Source of the DNA: Kribbella kalugense
GTDB lineage: Bacteria; Actinomycetota; Actinomycetes; Propionibacteriales; Kribbellaceae
Length of the DNA: 64,000 nt
Direction of reading: 5' to 3'
NCBI RefSeq assembly: GCF_004365875.1
Contig: NZ_SODF01000001.1
Location: forward strand, 2,666,001 to 2,730,000
This document shows, in pieces, positions 44,024 through 52,227 of this stretch. Both the position numbers and the translations under genes were made by a program. Positions within the stretch are counted from its first letter, which is position 1; each line of letters begins with the position of its first letter. The notes beneath the pieces are model-generated. The model saw only the letters and a list, made by a program, of their open reading frames with translations. It ran no database searches and was not told where the DNA came from.

Positions 44024-44583
44024 TCGCGGCCCTTCCCTGACGACGTCCTGCGACTCACCCGTTGTACGTGATCCGAGCCCAGCAGGCGGGCCCGCTGGTT
44101 CACGGTGATGTCCGCACCCGCGCGGACCATCGGATCCAGCTCCACCACGACATCGCGCTCCCACTCCGGCGTGACCCTGGCCTTCGCCAGGTCGGCCACC
44201 TTCCGGGTCGCCACGCGCTCACGCCACGGCAGGTACTCCGTCTTGTCCGCGGCCCGCGCGCCCAGACCGATGATCGGTCTGTGGGCCCGCAACGCGTACC
44301 GGACGGCCAGCGCCCACTCGGTCACCCGGCGGCGGCGTTCGTGGAACTTGCCCGGCCGCCAGCCGAACGCGGTGATCACGAACGGCGGAACGACGTACAG
44401 GCTGACCGTCGGCTTCTTCGGTACGCCGATGAACGGGAACAGCAACGCGATCCAGACGATGATGATCACGGCGCCGAAGATGATCATCCGGCGCCGGGCG
44501 CCCTCTCCCAGGTCGATGCCGAGCAGGTCGTACTGCCGGGTCTCGATCTCGAAGTGGTGGGTCAGGGTACGGCCGACTCGCAT
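44020..44583 (-). CDS. TcpE/ConD (PrgI)-like T4SS membrane protein
   Basis: 187 residues. Two adjacent membrane helices (MIIFGAVIIIVWIALLFPFIG and TVSLYVVPPFVITAFGW) near the N-terminus are followed by a basic cytosolic domain with RRRVTEWALAVRYALRAHRPIIGLG and TEYLPWRERVATRK. This two-helix plus cytosolic layout and the position directly before the VirB4-like gene match TcpE/ConD proteins of Gram-positive conjugation systems. ATG 44583 with GGAGGT six bases upstream; it overlaps the preceding stop by one base (TGATG). Confidence 0.75.
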   Translation of the reverse strand: MRVGRTLTHHFEIETRQYDLLGIDLGEGARRRMIIFGAVIIIVWIALLFPFIGVPKKPTVSLYVVPPFVITAFGWRPGKFHERRRRVTEWALAVRYALRAHRPIIGLGARAADKTEYLPWRERVATRKVADLAKARVTPEWERDVVVELDPMVRAGADITVNQRARLLGSDHVQRVSRRTSSGKGRE

Positions 44584-44870
44584 CAATTACCTCCGGACAG
44601 CAATCCCCAGAAGCCCTTGAGCACATTGATGGTCTGGTTGTTGGCGTAGATCAGCCCACCGACCAGTACCCCGGCCGCGATGTGGCCGAACAGCTCGCCC
44701 CACTCGCGCTTGAAGTAGTGCCCGATGGCCCGCAGCACGAGGATGGCGATGAAGATGTTCCCCGCGATGACCAGGACCCAGTCCTTGAAGTCCGCGCCCG
44801 TCGGGACATTGGGGTCGGCCATGGGCACGGCAAGCTGAACCACGCTCGCAGCCAGTTCGTGCGTCGTCAT
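44583..44870 (-). CDS. Small T4SS membrane protein (ConC/VirB2-like position)
   Basis: 95 residues with two hydrophobic helices (WVLVIAGNIFIAILVLRAIGHYF and LFGHIAAGVLVGGLIYAN). It lies between the TcpC-like and TcpE-like genes, the place of ConC in ICEBs1; the two-helix topology and small size would also suit a pilin-like VirB2 protein. No cleavable signal peptide. ATG with GGGAG eight bases upstream. Stop and next start overlap as TGATG. Confidence 0.7.
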   Translation of the reverse strand: MTTHELAASVVQLAVPMADPNVPTGADFKDWVLVIAGNIFIAILVLRAIGHYFKREWGELFGHIAAGVLVGGLIYANNQTINVLKGFWGLLSGGN

Positions 44871-44919
44871 TGCGGTGTCTCCCTTGTTGCCTCGGTCATC
44901 CGATGGCCGGTCGCTGGAT

Positions 44920-46176
44920 TCATCCGACGGCAGCCACTTGCCATCGTTCGGCTCCGTCCGTGGCGACAGTACGCCTCAGCGTGAGCGTGTACGTCTGGTC
45001 CAGGGTGGTATCTCCGACCCCTTCCCAGGTGACGGCCGCGGTCGCCCGCCGCTCGTCGTCGTTGCCCGTGTAGACCTGCCAGTCCTTGAGCTCCCCGAAC
45101 CTGACCGCACCGTTCAGGCTGCGGATGGTCGAGCCGGGCGCGGTCACCGCCGACACCTTGTTGTCGGACTCTGCGTACGCACCGAAGAAGGCCTCTGCGT
45201 CCTTCTGGGTCGCAGCCGTCAGGTCGTCGTCGGGGGCGCCGGCCTCCGGCATGTTGTCGGGCAGCGCTGCCCGCACATCCGGCACGAACGTCGGCGGACC
45301 ACTGGCCACCACCCGGGCCGAGGTGCGGGCGACCGGGACCGACACGCGCTCCCAGACGACCGGACCGGTCTTCCAGCCCCTGCCCAGCCGGGTGAACGTG
45401 TGCACGCGGACCCGGACGTCGACGACAGCGGTGATGCCGTTGGAGTCGGCCTTGACCTCCCCCGGGTACGCAACGTCAGCCGTTTGCTTACCGCGACCGT
45501 TCCAGCCCGCGCGGCTGTCCAGACCGGCGGCCAGGTCGAGACCGACCTGGGCCGGGCGGGCGTCCGGGCTGTTCTCGTCCCAGGTCAGGTAGGAGACGGC
45601 GTACCGCGTCGCGACCGCGCGCGACTCGTCCACCGGGAAGCTGCTCTGTCCGCTGACCACCGTCTCCGGCGTCCGGTTCGGGCTGATCCAGGAACGGATG
45701 CCACTGATCGCGGCCAGCAGCAGTACGACGACCACGAGGCCGCGGAAAAACCGCCGGGCCCACGTGGAGAACGACGACTCCGGCTCTGTCGACCATGGCG
45801 TTTGTCCGGGCTCCAGCACCTCACGGGCCGGCCCAGGGGCAGCGTGCGCGCCGTGCGGCGAGCGCTGTTTCAAACGTTCGGGTGGGCGGTGTGCCGGGTC
45901 CTGCTGGCGCGGTACGTCGTTAGTACGTGGAGCTGGACGACGGGGAGGCGCCATCACGCCACCGGGTGGCGGAGGTGCCTGCTGCTGCGGAGCGGAGTAC
46001 TGCGCCGCTACGCCCTGCGCCTGGCGAGGGGTAGGTGTCACCGGCCCGCCGGGGTGGTCCCACCACTCCGGCGCGGTGCTCTGCGGCCGCCCTTTGCCAG
46101 CCTTCTTGGTACGGCGCTGGTCCGCCCAGTGCTCACCTTTTGGCGGCAGATTGAGAACCGTTCGCCACCAACTCAT
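44920..46176 (-). CDS. TcpC/ConB-like conjugation scaffold protein
   Basis: 418 residues. A proline- and glutamine-rich cytosolic leader (1-140) precedes one membrane helix (FFRGLVVVVLLLAAISGI, 143-160). The extracytoplasmic part (ESRAVATRYAVSYLTWDENSPDARPAQVGLDLA..., VVDVRVRVHTF..., ATQKDAEAFFGAYAESDNKV..., VTWEGVGDTTLDQTYTLTL) fits two NTF2-like TcpC domains, which are the VirB8 equivalents in Gram-positive type IV systems. It is the first gene of the eight-gene minus-strand operon. The ATG follows GGGGCGGGTAGGG. Confidence 0.8.
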   Translation of the reverse strand: MSWWRTVLNLPPKGEHWADQRRTKKAGKGRPQSTAPEWWDHPGGPVTPTPRQAQGVAAQYSAPQQQAPPPPGGVMAPPRRPAPRTNDVPRQQDPAHRPPERLKQRSPHGAHAAPGPAREVLEPGQTPWSTEPESSFSTWARRFFRGLVVVVLLLAAISGIRSWISPNRTPETVVSGQSSFPVDESRAVATRYAVSYLTWDENSPDARPAQVGLDLAAGLDSRAGWNGRGKQTADVAYPGEVKADSNGITAVVDVRVRVHTFTRLGRGWKTGPVVWERVSVPVARTSARVVASGPPTFVPDVRAALPDNMPEAGAPDDDLTAATQKDAEAFFGAYAESDNKVSAVTAPGSTIRSLNGAVRFGELKDWQVYTGNDDERRATAAVTWEGVGDTTLDQTYTLTLRRTVATDGAERWQVAAVG

Positions 46177-46618
46177 CCCTACCCGCCCCTCAGACAGCAG
46201 TTACGCGGACAGTAGCCGGGAGAATACGCCAAGCGACCGCCCTCCGGGAGACCTGAGCCCAGGATCCGGATGGTCCATCGCTCCCCGCAGTCATACTGTT
46301 ACCCCGCTCACGGGCGGCGTCACCCTCACCGGCCAAGAGTGACACCTTCGGTACCGTCGTCATAGCTCCTTTTCATACCTACTCTGGTCGATCAAGCAGC
46401 GCACACCCTGCCACACGCCGCGGACAAGTTTCGAAGATCCGTGCGAACAACATGGTAAGGAATGCATCAACTGATCACGCATAGTAACCGATCCGGCGGG
46501 TCGCCTGTGGAAAACTCTCCCGTGCCCAGGGGGTCAAATTCGGCTGTGGACAACCGCTTGCCGAGGGCGGTTCGGGGCATAAGGTCGGAGTGATCCCTGC
46601 TACCCCTGGAGGACCAGG
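46177..46618. other. 442-base intergenic region between T4SS operon and aldo/keto reductase
   Basis: No gene is seen. The region is less GC-rich than its flanks around 46360-46480 and should hold the promoter of the T4SS operon (minus) and of the reductase (plus), but I cannot place either with confidence. Two DnaA-box-like 9-mers in the same orientation are present: TGTGGAAAA (46506-46514) and TGTGGACAA (46545-46553); the complement of the second, TTGTCCACA, equals the preferred actinobacterial DnaA box. Confidence 0.5.
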
Positions 46619-47494
46619 ATGGAAACTCGCCGACTGGGCAGACTCGGCCACCAGAGCTCGGTACTGATCTACGGCGCGGCGTCGCTCGGCGGAGTCGACC
46701 AGGATCGGGCCGATGCCTCGATCCAGGAAGCTCTCGACGCTGGATTCAACCACTTCGACGTGGCCGCTGACTACGGCGACGCCGAACTGCGGCTCGGGCC
46801 GCGGATGCCGGAGATCCGGGACCGCATCTTCCTCGCCACCAAGACCGGCCGCCGGACGGTCGAGGAGGCCTGGAGCGAGATCAACCGGTCGCTGGAGCGG
46901 CTGCAGACCGACCATGTCGATCTGATCCAGATGCACGCCGTCTGCGACTTGGAGAATCTCGATCTGGTCACCGACAAGGGCGGTTCGCTGGAAGCCGCGA
47001 TCCGGGCCAAGGACGAAGGCATGGTCCGGGCGATCGGCATCACCGGCCACACCGCGCAGGCGCCGTCGGTGCACACCGAAGGACTGCGCCGGTTCGACTT
47101 CGACAGCGTGCTCACGCCGTTGAACTACAAGCTGTCGACCGACCCGCAGTACGCCGCTGACTACGCCGGCCTGGTCGAGGCCGTGAAGGCTTCGGACGCG
47201 GCGCTGATGACGATCAAGATGATCGCGCGCCGAGGCTGGCAGGACGGCGAGGAGAAGTCGTACGACACGTGGTACCGGCCGTTCGACGAGCAGCGCTACA
47301 TCACGGCCGCGACGGCCTGGCTTCTGAATGGGCACCCGGAGATCACCGGCCTCGCGACCGCGGGTGAGACCCGGTTGCTCAAACAGATGATCGTCGCAGA
47401 GCGCGAGCGGGCCGACCTCACTCCGGAGGCGGCCGCGTCGATCCTCGGCGAGGTGCAGGACTACGCGTCACCCTTCGTGGACATGCCCATCTGA
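46619..47494 (+). CDS. Aldo/keto reductase
   Basis: 291-residue TIM-barrel NADPH-dependent oxidoreductase. The full tetrad is present: D47 and Y52 in FDVAADYGDAELRLG, K75 in ATKTG and H106 in DLIQMHAV. The C-terminal 100 residues (MTIKMIARRGWQDGEEKSYDTWYRPFDEQRYITAATAWLLN) resemble the subgroup that lacks the four-Cys iron-sulfur tail. GGAGG lies eight bases before the ATG, within a CTGGAGGACCAGG stretch. Substrate unknown. Thioredoxin follows 149 bases later with its own ribosome site; they may be separate units. Confidence 0.88.
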   Translation: METRRLGRLGHQSSVLIYGAASLGGVDQDRADASIQEALDAGFNHFDVAADYGDAELRLGPRMPEIRDRIFLATKTGRRTVEEAWSEINRSLERLQTDHVDLIQMHAVCDLENLDLVTDKGGSLEAAIRAKDEGMVRAIGITGHTAQAPSVHTEGLRRFDFDSVLTPLNYKLSTDPQYAADYAGLVEAVKASDAALMTIKMIARRGWQDGEEKSYDTWYRPFDEQRYITAATAWLLNGHPEITGLATAGETRLLKQMIVAERERADLTPEAAASILGEVQDYASPFVDMPI

Positions 47495-47643
47495 CGACGT
47501 GGCCCAGGTCACATACGAGACTCCGCATTCCGGTCAGGTCGTACGCCGTACGAGTCGTCCGGCGTACGCCTCCGGGTGCGGGGAACAAGTCGGGGGCGGA
47601 TCGGTGTTGACTCCGACGTACTCATCTACTTTCGGAGGTCGTA

Positions 47644-48033
47644 GTGGCAACGGTCGAGCTGACCCAGGAGAACTTCAACGAGGTGGTCGGTAGCGACGGT
47701 CTCGTGCTGGTGGATTTCTGGGCAGAGTGGTGTGGCCCGTGCAAGATGTTCGGACCGGTGTATGAGAAGTCGTCCGAGCAGCACACGGATATCACGTACG
47801 GCAAGGTCGACACCGAGGCTCAGGTCGAGCTGGCGCAGGCGTTCGAGATCCGCTCGATCCCGACCCTGATGGCGGTCCGCGACGGCGTGGTCCTGTACTC
47901 GCAGGCCGGTGCGCTGCCGGCAGCGAGCCTCGAGGACCTGATCGGCCAGCTGCGTGCGGTCGACATGGACGAGGTCAAGGCCCAGGTCGCCGCCCACGAG
48001 GCGGAGCACGGCGCCGAGCCGCACACTCACTGA
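47644..48033 (+). CDS. Thioredoxin
   Basis: 129-residue thioredoxin with the active-site W-C-G-P-C-K at 29-34 (C30, C33), preceded by LVLVDFWAE and followed by the cis-proline segment RSIPTLMAVRDG. It is a little longer than classical thioredoxins (about 108) owing to a C-terminal His/Glu-rich extension (VAAHEAEHGAEPHTH). It reduces cytosolic disulfides using thioredoxin reductase, not encoded here. GTG start with CGGAGG before it. A strong terminator begins 18 bases after the stop. Confidence 0.95.
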   Translation: MATVELTQENFNEVVGSDGLVLVDFWAEWCGPCKMFGPVYEKSSEQHTDITYGKVDTEAQVELAQAFEIRSIPTLMAVRDGVVLYSQAGALPAASLEDLIGQLRAVDMDEVKAQVAAHEAEHGAEPHTH

Positions 48034-48043
48034 TTCAAACAGT

Positions 48044-48505
48044 TCACCCAGATCCGGGGGCTCCTACTGAGCCCCCGGATTTGTTGGTCAACCGGGGATC
48101 GCTTGTACGCCGCATGAGGCGGGAGCGGCCGACTTCATCGGTGAAGCCCCAGCGGCGGTAGAACGGCATCAGGTCGGGCTGACAGACGAGCTCCAGACTG
48201 CGAACCGTGGCCAGCTGCGGGTGGTCGACGACAGCGTTCATCAGGGCCGCACCCAGGCCGGAGCCGCGGTGCGATTCGTCGACGATGACGTCCAGGATCA
48301 GAGCGACGCACGTGTAGTCCGTCAGGACGCGAGCGAATCCGACCAGGCGTTCGTGATGCGTGAGCGCGACGACGAGATCCGAATGCTCCAACAGTCGTAC
48401 GACGTCGTCCGTCGTACGGTCCGCCATCCACCACGCCGTACGCATCAAGTCCACCAACTCGGGAACGCGGTCGGGCGCGATGGCGGATTCGATCGTGAGG
48501 TCCAT
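48044..48505 (-). CDS. GNAT family N-acetyltransferase
   Basis: 153 residues. GNAT motif A is ALILDVIVDESHRGSGLGAALMNAVVDH, with the R-G-x-G-x-G/A acetyl-CoA loop, and motif B is VRSLELVCQPDLMPFYRRWGF. The pattern (WWMADRTTDDVVRLLEHSDLVVAL, LVGFARVLTDY) is that of small arylalkylamine-like or YitI-type GNATs. The last residues after RRWGF...RLMRR (TSDPRLTNKSGGSVGAPGSG) are encoded across the thioredoxin terminator and are probably unstructured. ATG 48505 has CACGAT exactly six bases upstream and no ribosome site, suggesting a leaderless message. Confidence 0.83.
   Translation of the reverse strand: MDLTIESAIAPDRVPELVDLMRTAWWMADRTTDDVVRLLEHSDLVVALTHHERLVGFARVLTDYTCVALILDVIVDESHRGSGLGAALMNAVVDHPQLATVRSLELVCQPDLMPFYRRWGFTDEVGRSRLMRRTSDPRLTNKSGGSVGAPGSG
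48052..48080 (+). terminator. Terminator of thioredoxin gene, inside the 3' end of the convergent GNAT gene
   Basis: ATCCGGGGGCTC (48052-48063) and GAGCCCCCGGAT (48069-48080) form a perfect 12-bp stem with a 5-base loop, then TTTGTTGG. It overlaps the last 12 codons of the GNAT gene on the other strand, so one hairpin could end both transcripts only after or within coding sequence. Confidence 0.85.
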
Positions 48506-48542
48506 CTGCCCATCGTGACGGCAGGACGATGCAACCGGCCGG

Positions 48543-48944
48543 TCAGAAGTCGCGCGAGCTGAGGACGCAGAACTCATTGCCCTCGGGATCCGCGAGAACC
48601 GTGAACGAGGCGTCATCCGGCTGGCCGACGCTGACGCGCTGGGCGCCGAGGGCCTCGAGCCGCGCGATCTCAGCCTCGCGGTCCTGACTGGTGTGCGGCG
48701 CGAAGTCGAGATGCAGACGGTTCTTGACCGTCTTCCCCTCCGGCACGGGAACGAACACCATACCGGGACCGATCCGCTCCCACGGGATGTCGCGGGCAAC
48801 TTCCGGAGTCACCCAGCCCGGGACGTTCACACACTCGTCGTCGTTCTCGTAGATCGTCTGCCAGCCGAGCGCCTCCGCCCACCAGGCAGCCTGCTTCCGT
48901 ACGTCGTTGCAGTCGACGACAACCGTGTACCACCGCAGCACCAT
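48543..48944 (-). CDS. VOC superfamily (glyoxalase/bleomycin-resistance-like) protein
   Basis: 133 residues with the VOC beta-alpha-beta-beta-beta repeats: LRWYTVVVDCNDVRKQAAWWAEALGWQ, then RLHLDFAPHTSQDREAEIARLEALGAQRV and FTVLADPEGNEFCVL. H in RLHLDF and E in GNEFC are the usual metal-ligand positions. These proteins bind small ligands or act as dioxygenases/resistance proteins; function here unknown. ATG 48944 chosen with GGGGAGG five bases upstream. Confidence 0.85.
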   Translation of the reverse strand: MVLRWYTVVVDCNDVRKQAAWWAEALGWQTIYENDDECVNVPGWVTPEVARDIPWERIGPGMVFVPVPEGKTVKNRLHLDFAPHTSQDREAEIARLEALGAQRVSVGQPDDASFTVLADPEGNEFCVLSSRDF

Positions 48945-49002
48945 GACGTCCTCCCCTGTCGATGAGGAGATCACCATGCCAGACACCGCCGACAGAAAAC
49001 GG

Positions 49003-49044
49003 CGAGCGGGCCCCGGGCAGGAGAACTAAGCCAGGGCCCGCTCG
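49003..49044 (-). terminator. Hairpin downstream of the DadA-like gene
   Basis: CGAGCGGGCCC (49003-49013) pairs perfectly with GGGCCCGCTCG (49034-49044), 11 bp with a 20-base loop. It lies in the 272-base gap between the DadA-like stop (49217) and the VOC start (48944), which otherwise shows nothing recognisable. Confidence 0.55.
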
Positions 49045-49216
49045 TGGGCTGACCGGGAGCGACCGAGGTGACCGGCAGTAGGGCTGGCGGACGGGGTGGT
49101 TGGAACCGTCCGGAAGGGTCACCTGGCGCCCGAGGCGTCGGTCAGCCGAGGGAGGGATGCTGCCGAGGCGGCCGCGCTGCTGTGGCTGTGCGCGGACCTC
49201 GAGGCAGTCACCCCCT

Positions 49217-50488
49217 TTACCGCAGTGGGTTGAAGGGCTGAAGCTCCTTCGGCGCGCGTCCGGTGGTGATGGTCTCGGCCAGCAGCTGACCGGTGATCGG
49301 GCCGAGGGTGATGCCCCACATCCCGTGTCCGCCGGCCGCGAAGACGCGCGGCGAGGCGGTCGCGCCGATCAGCGGCAGACCGTCCGGGGTGCACGGCCGC
49401 GGGCCGACCCACTCGAAGGTACGAGCGTCCAGGTCGGCGTCCCGCAGCAACGGCCGGGCGGCGTCGACGATCGCGTCGATCCGGCGCGGGTCGAGCTTCG
49501 CCTCGGGCTTGCGGAACTCCATCATCCCGGCGACCCGCAGCCGGTCCCCGAGCGGCGTGCAGGCGATTCGCTGCGCCGGGAAGTACACCGGGCCGGCCGG
49601 TACGTGCGCCATCGGCACGCTGAAGCTGTACCCGCGGCCCGCCTGGACAACGGTCCGTACGCCGAACTGCCGGGCCAGGTCACCCAGCCACGCGCCGGTC
49701 GCCATCACGACCGCGTCGAACGGGTCGGTCTCGCCGTCGCCGGTGATCAGCCGGACGCCGCGGATCTCGTCGACGATGTCCTTCACGACCACGCCGCTGA
49801 TGATCTGCCCGCCGCGGGCGATCACCGAGTCCGCGAGCACCTTGACGTAGTCCCCGGGGTTGATGAACCGCTGCCCGTGCAGCCGGATCGCAGCCCCGAT
49901 CTCGTCGGACAGCGAGGGCTCGATCTCGCGGGCGTCGTCACCGGTGATCGCCTCGAACTCGATGTCCTGGCCGGCGGCGTGGATCTGCTCGATCTCCTCG
50001 AGCAGCACGCTGCGCTCCTCGACGGTCCGGTAGGCGGCCAGGAACGACTTGGCCTCGTACGTCTGCGCCTCGACGCCGGCCTTGGCCAGGAAGTCAAAAG
50101 CGGGCAGGGCCTGGCGGTTGATGCCGACCAGTGATTCCATCGCTGTCTTCCAGCGTCCGGCGGTGCTGTTGCGAGCGAAGCGGGTGAGGAATTTGAGGAG
50201 CCGCGGGCTCGCAGTGGGTGGCACGTACACAGGGGAGGACGGGCTCAGCACCGCACGGACGCCGTACTTGAGGACCGCTGGTTCCGGCAGCGGGGTGGCC
50301 AGGCCGGGGGTCAGCCAGCCGGCGTTGCCCCAGGACGCGCCCGCGGCGACACCTTCACGGTCCAGCACGGTGACCTCGACGCCGGCCTCCTGGAGGAACC
50401 AGGCGGTGGCCAGGCCGACCATGCCCGCGCCGACGACGGCGACGCGATCGGGAACGATGTGCGGAACTACGGAACCAGCTGTGGTCAT
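49217..50488 (-). CDS. FAD-dependent D-amino-acid dehydrogenase (DadA-like)
   Basis: 423 residues, DAO/DadA family. FAD-binding GAGMVG at 20-25 in VAVVGAGMVGLATAWFLQEAGVEVTVLDRE, then GASWGNAGWLTPGLATPLPEPAVL, VVMATGAWLG and the C-terminal GPRPCTPDGLPLIGATASPRVFAAGGHGMWGITLGPITG, all standard for DadA. It should oxidise D-amino acids (or a cyclic imino acid) to the keto acid, passing electrons to the respiratory chain. ATG 50488 has CACCAT exactly six bases before it and no ribosome site: probably leaderless. The divergent PucR-type gene is likely its regulator. Confidence 0.88.
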   Translation of the reverse strand: MTTAGSVVPHIVPDRVAVVGAGMVGLATAWFLQEAGVEVTVLDREGVAAGASWGNAGWLTPGLATPLPEPAVLKYGVRAVLSPSSPVYVPPTASPRLLKFLTRFARNSTAGRWKTAMESLVGINRQALPAFDFLAKAGVEAQTYEAKSFLAAYRTVEERSVLLEEIEQIHAAGQDIEFEAITGDDAREIEPSLSDEIGAAIRLHGQRFINPGDYVKVLADSVIARGGQIISGVVVKDIVDEIRGVRLITGDGETDPFDAVVMATGAWLGDLARQFGVRTVVQAGRGYSFSVPMAHVPAGPVYFPAQRIACTPLGDRLRVAGMMEFRKPEAKLDPRRIDAIVDAARPLLRDADLDARTFEWVGPRPCTPDGLPLIGATASPRVFAAGGHGMWGITLGPITGQLLAETITTGRAPKELQPFNPLR

Positions 50489-50522
50489 GTATCGATGGTG
50501 CGGCCCCTTCACGCCGCTGTCA

Positions 50523-50538
50523 TGGTGCGATCACACCA
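50523..50538. promoter_or_regulatory. Inverted repeat TGGTG-N6-CACCA in the dadA/pucR gap
   Basis: Perfect 5-bp inverted repeat located between the two divergent starts, about where a -35 of the DadA-like gene would be. Candidate site for the PucR-type regulator. Confidence 0.4.
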
Positions 50539-50555
50539 TTGCCGGGACAAATGAC

Positions 50556-50570
50556 TGTGCTCAGCGCACA
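50556..50570. promoter_or_regulatory. Inverted repeat TGTGC-N5-GCACA overlapping the pucR-type -10
   Basis: Perfect 5-bp inverted repeat that overlaps CACAAT (50567-50572), the nAnnnT hexamer lying exactly six bases before the regulator ATG at 50579. Position suits autorepression. Confidence 0.45.
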
Positions 50571-50578
50571 ATAACTTT

Positions 50579-52117
50579 ATGATCTCCTCGTCTGACCTCA
50601 TCGTCGCCATCGGCCCAGCGCTGTTCGAGGTGGTGGTGCCCGGCAAGGGCGACAGCGAGGTGCGAGACGTGTTCCTGGCCGACCCACAGGAGCCTGCGAC
50701 CGGCCAGCCCGGCGATCTGGTCCTCGGACTCGGTCTACGCGACGCAGAGGACGCTGTAGAGCTCATAGAGCGCTGTGCGGCCGGCAACGCGTCTGGAGTC
50801 GTTCTGCGTACGGCGCTGGCGCACGAGCCGGCCGTGGTCGCGGCAGCCGAGAGGTGGGTCACCACGCTGGTTGCGCTGCAGCCGAGCGTCACCTGGGCCC
50901 ACGTGGTCTGGCTGCTCCGCGGCGTACTCGACCGAGCAGCCGCACCGGACTCCCCTGTCGCCGGGGACGCCGGCGTACACCAGGAGCTGTTTGCGTTGGC
51001 TGATGCGGCCGCGGCGATCGTGGACGCGCCGGTGACGATCGAGGACAACCAGTCCAGAGTCCTGGCGTACTCCTCCGGTCAGGACCTCACTGACCCGACC
51101 CGTGTGTCCACCATCGTCGGGCGTCGGGTGCCGGCTGAGGTGATCGCACACTTCCGGGCTCGTGGCATCTTCCGACGGCTGGCGCGGTCCAGTGAGCCGT
51201 TCCTGGTGCCGGACGGACCTAACGGCATCCGTCCGCGTCTCGTCGTACCTGTCCGGGCTGGTGGTGAGTGGCTGGGGTCCATCTGGGCCGTTGTCGACGG
51301 TCCGGTCGACGAATCGGTCACTGCGGAGCTCAGCAACGCTGCGTCTGTCCTTGCGCTCCACCTGTTGCGACTGCGGGCACAGGCGGACGTGGCGCGGCGG
51401 AGTGCGATCGATCGGCTGCGGACGATCCTGCGGCAGTTCTCTCCGGACAACCCGGTCGACGTACGGCTTCCGCGGCAGCCGTGGCGGGTGGTGGCGCTTG
51501 GGTCGCCGGACGGGTACGACGTACCGCAGCAACTGGACCTGTGGGAGTCGACTGGTCGTCGGCACGGGTGGAGTGAGCCGCAGCTGGCTGACCTCGACGG
51601 GACCGTGCTGGCCGTTGTCACCGACACGGACGGGCCAGGGTCGTGGAGCTGGCTGCAGAAGCTGGTCAGGGACCAGCCACCGGGCACGTACGCCGCTGCG
51701 GGCGGTCCGGCTCGCGGTCCGGCTGATCTGCCGAGCTCACGGGCCGAGGCGGTCGAGTTGCTCGGTCTGGTACGACGGGGTGTCGCGCCGGGGCCGGCGT
51801 TGCGGGTGGAGGAGGCGTGGCACGTGCTGACGGTTCATCGAGCGGTCACGTCGCTTGATACCACCAAGATGGATGGTCCGCTCGCCACGCTGCTGCGGCA
51901 CGACATCGAACACGACACGGGCTTCGTGGAAACGTTGCAGGCGTGGCTCAACTATCCGGGCCAACCGCAGCGGGCGGCGCGCGAACTGCACCTGCACACG
52001 AACACGTTGCGGCACCGGATGAAGCGGATCGGCGAGATCGCGGCGCTGGACCTCTCGGATCCGCGCGAGCGGCTCGCGTTGCAGCTGCAGATTGCGGCGG
52101 TCCGGACGGAGCACTGA
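50579..52117 (+). CDS. PucR/CdaR-type transcriptional regulator
   Basis: 512 residues. A GAF-like central region (ELFALADAAAAIVDAPVTIEDNQSRVLAYSSGQDLTDPTRVSTIVGRRVP...RPRLVVPVRAGGEWLGSIWAVVDGP) and the C-terminal HTH_30 domain (LLRHDIEHDTGFVETLQAWLNYPGQPQRAARELHLHTNTLRHRMKRIGEIAALDLSDPRERLALQL) define a PucR-family regulator. The N-terminal purine-catabolism-like part (LLADPQEPATGQPGDLVLGLGLRD) is short. Members often activate catabolic genes for amino acids or purines. Its divergent partner is a DadA-like dehydrogenase. Probably leaderless. Confidence 0.88.
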   Translation: MISSSDLIVAIGPALFEVVVPGKGDSEVRDVFLADPQEPATGQPGDLVLGLGLRDAEDAVELIERCAAGNASGVVLRTALAHEPAVVAAAERWVTTLVALQPSVTWAHVVWLLRGVLDRAAAPDSPVAGDAGVHQELFALADAAAAIVDAPVTIEDNQSRVLAYSSGQDLTDPTRVSTIVGRRVPAEVIAHFRARGIFRRLARSSEPFLVPDGPNGIRPRLVVPVRAGGEWLGSIWAVVDGPVDESVTAELSNAASVLALHLLRLRAQADVARRSAIDRLRTILRQFSPDNPVDVRLPRQPWRVVALGSPDGYDVPQQLDLWESTGRRHGWSEPQLADLDGTVLAVVTDTDGPGSWSWLQKLVRDQPPGTYAAAGGPARGPADLPSSRAEAVELLGLVRRGVAPGPALRVEEAWHVLTVHRAVTSLDTTKMDGPLATLLRHDIEHDTGFVETLQAWLNYPGQPQRAARELHLHTNTLRHRMKRIGEIAALDLSDPRERLALQLQIAAVRTEH

Positions 52118-52227
52118 GATCTACGCCACAACCCTATGTAACAAGGCTTCATATTCCGGCAACTGCTGGGCAACATGCGGCTGATTAAGTCTTCCTCAGG
52201 AACACCGAGCAACACCCCAAGGACTGT

